From Ligula intestinalis (Eukaryota > Platyhelminthes > Cestoda > Diphyllobothriidea > Diphyllobothriidae), in the NCBI GenBank assembly GCA_036362985.1, contig JAYGXS010000004.1:43807462-43871461 (forward strand): a DNA stretch of 64,000 nt. Direction: 5' to 3'. A model generated the notes under the pieces. It saw only the letters and a list, made by a program, of their open reading frames with translations, was not told the origin of the DNA and ran no database searches. Both the position numbers and the translations under genes were made by a program. Position 1 is the first letter of the stretch; each line of letters starts with the position of its first letter. Shown piece by piece: positions 58,675 through 64,000 of the stretch.

Positions 58675-59180
58675 TACGCCCATCCCACCTCAGGCGACTG
58701 ATCAGCCAGGCGGTGGCCTGTTGTTAGCGGTGGGAAGGAGGGAGTTAGGTTGACCCTCGGCGCACTTCTTTCCTCACTATAATGAATCTGATACGCTTGA
58801 AGCTATCTCGGTGCTCTAAAAGCCGTGGCTTGGAGGGTTGCCATCCGACGTGGTAACATGGACGCCGCAGTCAGCTCAGTGTCTTGCTATGTGGAGTGGC
58901 TTATTGTGGGCTGAGGGGAAGGCACAATAACTCTGTCGCTATAGACGGGAGCATACCTAGCGCGGTGTGCTGTTGGTACGCGTGCTGAGTGTGGGTCGCG
59001 TCAGCCGCCTGCGTCCTCCGTTATCTCCGATTTTTCAATATTTGTCTTGACTGCGTGTCCCGGTGTGGGAGTTATGAGAGAGCGGGGTGGATTCTCCACG
59101 AGTCTGCTTTCTCTGTTTATCTCGCATGAGTCACCGCGCTGCTTTAGCTTACTGAGGATCGTGGTAGACATCACCGAGGT
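58675..59180 (+). repeat. Dispersed repeat B, copy 3
   Basis: CTGATCAGCCAGGCGGTGGC, GACCCTCGGCGCACTTCTTT, TAAAAGCCGTGGCTTGGAGG and GCGTGCTGAGTGTGGGTCGC. Best match to the 33.8-kb copy in its first half and to the 49-kb copy in its second. Confidence 0.8.
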
Positions 59181-59989
59181 CGACGGTCAAGCTACCATGT
59201 GTGTGAACGGCACATTTCAGTGAGGCGGAGAACGTCTTGGATTTCCTCTCAAGCAAAATTTCATCATTTGCAGCGCACCTGATATGAGCATCATACTTTC
59301 GCTATTAAAAGTCACTGAGTGCCCGATTAAAGAGCATTAAAACACAGCATGCCCTATTGAAGAGATCACATCAGACACAGAATGACTGGAAGTAATTTTA
59401 AAATAACCAAGGACATCTTCTCTGCTAACAGACGCATTAGGTCGTTTTTTGAACCTCTGTCGTTTCTGTAAAACACTCTAAGAACCCACCGGTTTCTGGG
59501 GGGATTTAAACCTATGACAATGAGATGGGGTGAGAATTCCCAATTTATTAGTTTCGCAAATATTCAATTTTCGTATTCGCGGGAAGTGATCAAAAATTAT
59601 AAACAATATTTCATTGGCAAATAGGCTATCATCAATCGCTTGCGGTACTATCGATTCACGCCAACAGTCCCACAGCGGTTACGGTGATAGGCAAAACACA
59701 TCACCGAAAAAGGCAAGAACGCTAATTTCTGGCTGGATCTGGGTATGACTGGCTGGTGCCATCTAAGAAGTCAGAACGTGAGTTTGTAGTTTCTTTTGTC
59801 CTTTCGGCCAATTTTCATCTGCTAACACTTTCTTCGTATGGGTTTATAAAAGCTGGTTCAACATTAATGTGAATGTTTTTTTCCTAATCACGTGGGCTCG
59901 GTTTTCTTGTCCAAAAGACGATTAGATCACAGGCATGTTAGGAATTTATAGAACAGATTGTATAGAATGCGCACTGCGACAGCAGATAA
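59181..59989. other. No gene recognised
   Basis: Nothing coding or repeated was recognised on either strand. Confidence 0.35.
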
Positions 59990-61965
59990 AATCTACAAAA
60001 GCAGATGGGATCACTGGGACAACTCTTTTATTCGACTGAAGTTTCGACATCCGTCGCATATCCTTCATCAGACACATTATCAGAAACCGGTAATTCATGC
60101 ACAGGGAGTTGGCGTACGTATTGGATACAGCCACTATGCTACTGTATACTTATGACAATTAAGGACTCCCCTATCAAGGACGGGTGGCAGCGTGTACGCT
60201 AATTGCTTAATGGCCAGCGTGCTGCCCATGACCTGCTGAACCTTCATTACACGTGGTGGAATCGAACGTGATGAGCGCCTGGCGCTGGCGTTACATGACG
60301 CGTTGGCGGGTGACCTGTGTGTTTCCCAAGTGGTGACTCGTTTTGATCAAATTGAGCCTCAACACCGAAAAGTGATTGGGAGGGTTGTTGCACTTGTTTA
60401 TAGACTGGGGGCCCGTGAACCATGACTCAAGTAATTCACGACACGCGATTGTCACCTTGCGCAGGAATTTCGGTCTTCTAAAATTTGAATGCGTGAGCGT
60501 GTCCTGTTGAATGAGCCGTAACTTGAGAATTGGCGTCATTGCTCCACACTGCTGCCACGTGTTCGGCAATGTGTGGCTGGAGAAGTCGTCCATGCTCTCC
60601 GACGTAGTCACTTTGACTGCAACTGCACCAAACCCGATAAATGACTTCAGATGTTTCTTGCAGCGGCAGTGGTTCTTTTAGTTACATCATATGACGCCTT
60701 ATGGTTGCCTCCGGCCTGTGTGCAACTCCAAGTCCAAGTGGTGCGAGAAGGCGGTCAACGGCCTCCGGGACGTTTTTGGCGTACCGACTCGCTTGCCAAC
60801 ACTTACGGTTTGTGTCGCGTTTGCCGCTTCCCTCGTTTGCACATACATCGGTGGACGAAATTGCGTGGGAAGCCATTTCTATGAGCACCTGTCGAATAAA
60901 TTTTAGTTTGGCAACTTTGTCCTACATTTCACTGCAGGGCGTCTGAACATGCCAATAAAGACTTCTTACGCAATTGCGTTTGTGGCTGATTAGGTAGTTG
61001 TTGAAGTTCAGTACTTGCGCGTTGTTTGTCGCTTTCGTAAACACTTTGGTCCTTAGTCCACGACAATCTTTGCGGCAGACGAAAACATCAAGTAAGGCTG
61101 GGAAGACACTGTTCGGAAGTTCTTTGACCATGAGCACTTGAGTTTGTTCGATGACGACGAAGGTAGCATTCACATACCACGCCCAGAATTTCGTTACGTT
61201 ATGTTGGAAGACAAATGACTCTTACCGTTGAAGGAGCGACTCGGTTATGAGTTCCGCAATCGTTGAATCCATTGATGTTCCCGGCACCGGCTCGAAGATT
61301 GTTCCATCAACCGTGAAGTACGTCCTTTGACAAAACTTCGGGAGCTGTGGTATGTGGGAATCTCGGAGGTTATTCTCCATCTCATCGTACATGCTTCGTA
61401 GGGCTAGTCTGGGGGTCTCGACTGCCATATCCTGAGTGATAGAACTAAAAAGGGACGTGACATCAAAGGCTACTATGCCACTACCTGGAAGGTGACTTAC
61501 CCATTTAAATTTCACCAAGAATTGTGTTCATGAGCGGACCGTGGTTTCTATGGTGTCAGAAATGTGAGATGCCGAAACAGCTACTTTTCCACCTCGTACT
61601 TTGAAGTGCCTTTCAGTGATAAGATAGGCTGGAAAGAAACACCCCCTTGTGCACCCTGGGAGGCCATAGAAGCGGACCAAGACCATTTCTTACGCTCTCG
61701 CCATGCGTCGGTCACACGACATTATTTATTTATGGCCAACAGGATCAGATTTACTTCGCCTATCCACCTATTTAGGGTTTTTCTTTCAAATAGGACATAA
61801 AACTGACGATCCTTCAGTAAGTTTTAGGCTTTCTGAAGGTACTCGGTTTGTCCAATAATACGATGGAAAGCCCCGTGACAGCTGGAATGATGACGATATC
61901 CCGGTCGTCCTTGAGTACCGTGAATGCATCACATTCGACCCTGGGGAGCAATTCACGCCGTTGAT
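59990..61965 (-). mobile_element. Penelope-like element, most complete copy, RT catalytically dead
   Basis: Minus strand, in order: RT N-part (LPRVECDAFTVLKDDRDIVI at ~61940, then a QPILSLKGTSKYE segment at ~61610), RT core 61518-61222 (GIVAFDVTSLFSSI, QRTYFTVDGTIFEPVPGTSM), the expected YVDD box reading YVNA at 61176-61165, FLDV-like and VLNFNNYLISHKR segments to 60922, connection region (NVPEAVDRLLAPLGLGVAHR) to 60690, GIY-YIG (YRVWCSCSQSDYVGEHGRLL) about 60640-60480, C-terminus (RELLESWFTGPQSINKC) about 60440-60320, and a pLTR tail to 59990. Frameshifts and at least one internal deletion after the YVNA box break it. Loss of both catalytic Asp means it cannot reverse-transcribe. Confidence 0.85.
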
Positions 61966-62145
61966 GAGACATAAGAATGGACAATATCTGGTGTTAAATG
62001 AGGTTTTTCGTCTCTTTCGTCGCTTTCGCCTGATTAATGACCAGTTCCACGACTATAATCATGGCAAACAACAGCCGAGCGAAATGAGGCTTCGTGTTGT
62101 AGAATCTGTACTCAGGTCACGACCCGCACACCAGCCATCAAGCAA

Positions 62146-62400
62146 TTAGCGCACAAGCGGTCACTTATCCTTGATAGGGGTCATTAATTTTCATAAGTAT
62201 GCAATAACGTAGTGACTATCTCCTATGCATACTGACACTCCCTGTGCATTAATTACCTGTTTCTGCTAATATAGCTGATGTAGGATCCCCAACGGATATC
62301 GAAACGTCAGGTAAATAAAATTCCTATCCCAACGGTCACATCTATTACCGTTCAATTACGTCCTGGGGCACGCATGTTCGGTTGTATTTGATACCAGATC
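62146..62400 (+). mobile_element. PLE pLTR, forward copy opposite the minus-strand PLE
   Basis: CTGTGCATTAATTACCTGTT, GCTGATGTAGGATCCCC, GGATATCGAAACGTCAGGTA and a distal CCTGGGGCACGCATGTTCGG. With the 59.99-kb end this gives outward-facing pLTR ends around the PLE. Confidence 0.75.
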
Positions 62401-62934
62401 AAATCATCGCGCACTAGCCCCATACTCTGATATGCAACACTTCTTCAGATTTCCCACGACAAGTGCTTTTCATGTGTCAATAACATTCGTCTGTTGAAGC
62501 AGTAGACATGTAGCCATGTGAACGCTGTGAACCAAGGTATTGCAGTTGACAGGATGAATAGAAGATGAATACGGCGAATGTTGTGAAAATTTCATGAACA
62601 ACTTAAACTCGTGGCTTAGATATCCCACGAATTAGCAGGCCCACGTGGTGCCTCTGTATGCTTGCTGCGTGGGCTTTTTACAGCCGCGAGTAAACGAATT
62701 AAGGGATGCTAGAATAACATGTACGAATCTTACAATTGCTGCCTTCGCATCCGACTAATTTGTGTCTGGCTTCCTTTGACGCTTGTCATCTTTTTATCCT
62801 TCAGTGTTCCATTATCGATGACTTATTGGCACGACTGGCTCATAGATGCTGCGCAATTAAGACTGCAACTTATATGAATTCTTGGTTTTTTCGCTCCTCT
62901 GTTATCAAAATTAAAGGCTGCCGCTCAGAAGTGA

Positions 62935-63105
62935 CCTATAATCAACAATACACGCATCATCAGATTATGTCCCTCAAAAAAGGCCGGGACTTTCATGCGC
63001 TCAAACGAGTCTTGCATCAACCGACCTATCGAGTTGGATGAAATGTACAAACGTATCAAAGAAAGATGGGGAAGAAAAGAGCCAAGCAAGACGGACTGAC
63101 ATAGA
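62935..63105 (+). pseudogene. Short tail of second-type PLE
   Basis: LKKGRDFHALKRVLHQPTYR and, in another frame, MYKRIKERWGRKEPSKTD parallel the Lys-rich end after the GIY-YIG domain at 45.2-45.36 kb. No other part present. Confidence 0.5.
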
Positions 63106-64000
63106 TCACAGCGGCCAATCAACACTCACTCCAGATGAGTAGTTATTTTCCCTGCATGTTCAAACTTGCAATGTTCGTCACACTTCCTCTCTAAGCTGAA
63201 GACGAGCTAGTGAATCTGTCTCGGAAATTTACTGAATAACCTTACCTTGTTATCCCAAAGTACGTTTTTCGTTCAAAATACGTTCCTTAGGAAGCCTGAT
63301 TTCCAATTTTTACGAATTAAGTATTATGGTACAATTGTGTTTCTAGCATAACAGACGTCCATGTGCTGGCATGCACAAGTGTGGCGATAGAACTTAATTA
63401 TTAAGAATGGTTTAAGTGGTTACTCATCGTGTAGGCGGATCAATGACGCTCTAAATTGTTGCGGGTACATTCCTAATTTCTGCTTTTTACTGCACACTGA
63501 GGGTTCAAAATGAGCGCATACAGCCTTTTCTAGTGAGCGACTAGTTCAGCGTGATGGTTGGCCTTGCTTTTGTAAGAATACCGAAGCTCAATAAATTTTC
63601 GTTTCTGTTTTATAATGAGCATGGAGTTGACCTCAGTTTTGTTGAAAATGACAAAAGCAGAGCATGCAGAGCAGACCAGAGCATGCATTAAGATGAAAGG
63701 CAGGACTTCAGACTGGCGGGCAGCTAATATGAGTGCAAAGTCCTCTATTTCTATGAATAATTCACTTCCAGTCGTAATAAAAGCAGGTGAGGCGTAGTCG
63801 AAGTAAAGTAAAGCATACCTAGGGTTAGGGTTAATCAGAACCATTAATCCTTTAGCTCAAGAGTTTTCTGCGTTGTAGGGTGGTCCATTAAGTAAGTCCT
63901 GTGATATCTGTATAATCGGTAAACAAGATTGCACACAAGTGATCCGATGAGTCGCATTATAATCCAGAATAAGTTCAGACGTATATTCGCAACTGAACCA
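63106..64000. other. No gene; short telomere-like motif
   Basis: TAGGGTTAGGGTTA at 63820-63833 is two TTAGGG-type units. A 104-codon minus frame (63530-63844) is unrecognised. Confidence 0.4.

Noticed and set aside
1..64000. CRISPR arrays, operons, prophage or bacterial features
   Set aside because: No regularly spaced identical repeats, no contiguous ORFs with ribosome-binding sites; all signals are eukaryotic.

Overview
This is a eukaryotic window of low gene density. There are no bacterial-style ORFs, rRNA genes or operons. Decayed retroelements are everywhere: Penelope-like elements (PLEs) with GIY-YIG endonuclease remnants, CR1/jockey-type LINE remnants, foldback repeats and three or four other dispersed repeats. 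That mix, plus a gene built almost entirely of micro-exons, points to a parasitic flatworm (tapeworm or fluke). I lean towards a large-genome tapeworm, but the species cannot be read from the sequence.

Layout. 0-15 kb: degraded PLE tail at 1.6-2.4 kb, copies of a dispersed repeat (6.1, 7.9, 13.1 kb), an internally deleted LINE with a 141-bp tandem repeat in its first ORF (8.7-11.0 kb) and a second LINE tail (14.0-14.6 kb). 15-43.8 kb: visibly more AT-rich and almost free of long ORFs. On the minus strand it carries one large split gene with at least 30, and up to about 36, internal exons of 18-57 nt. Each exon read is a multiple of three, begins and ends in phase 1, and is flanked by AG and GT. 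The exons encode alternating acidic (D/E/S) and basic (K/R/P) peptides. From 31.35 down to 27.78 kb a three-exon cassette (basic-proline exon, short basic exon, 27-nt acidic exon) is repeated five times. A tentative first exon lies at 43.65-43.80 kb beside a CpG-rich block, and a tentative last exon with an AATAAA signal at 18.69 kb. Introns hold a PLE, a 570-bp hairpin element, pLTR pieces and other repeats. 44-64 kb: repeat-dominated, with direct repeats, PLE copies of at least three types (the fullest, minus strand, 60.0-62.0 kb, has lost its RT catalytic Asp residues), foldback pLTR pairs with hammerhead-like cores, and three copies of a ~500-bp dispersed repeat (one of these at 33.8 kb, inside the gene).

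How it fits together: the only host gene I can support is the micro-exon gene. It resembles in architecture the micro-exon genes known from schistosomes (symmetric tiny exons, secreted variable products), but I recognise no family for its sequence. Everything else is mobile DNA in which no copy looks intact.
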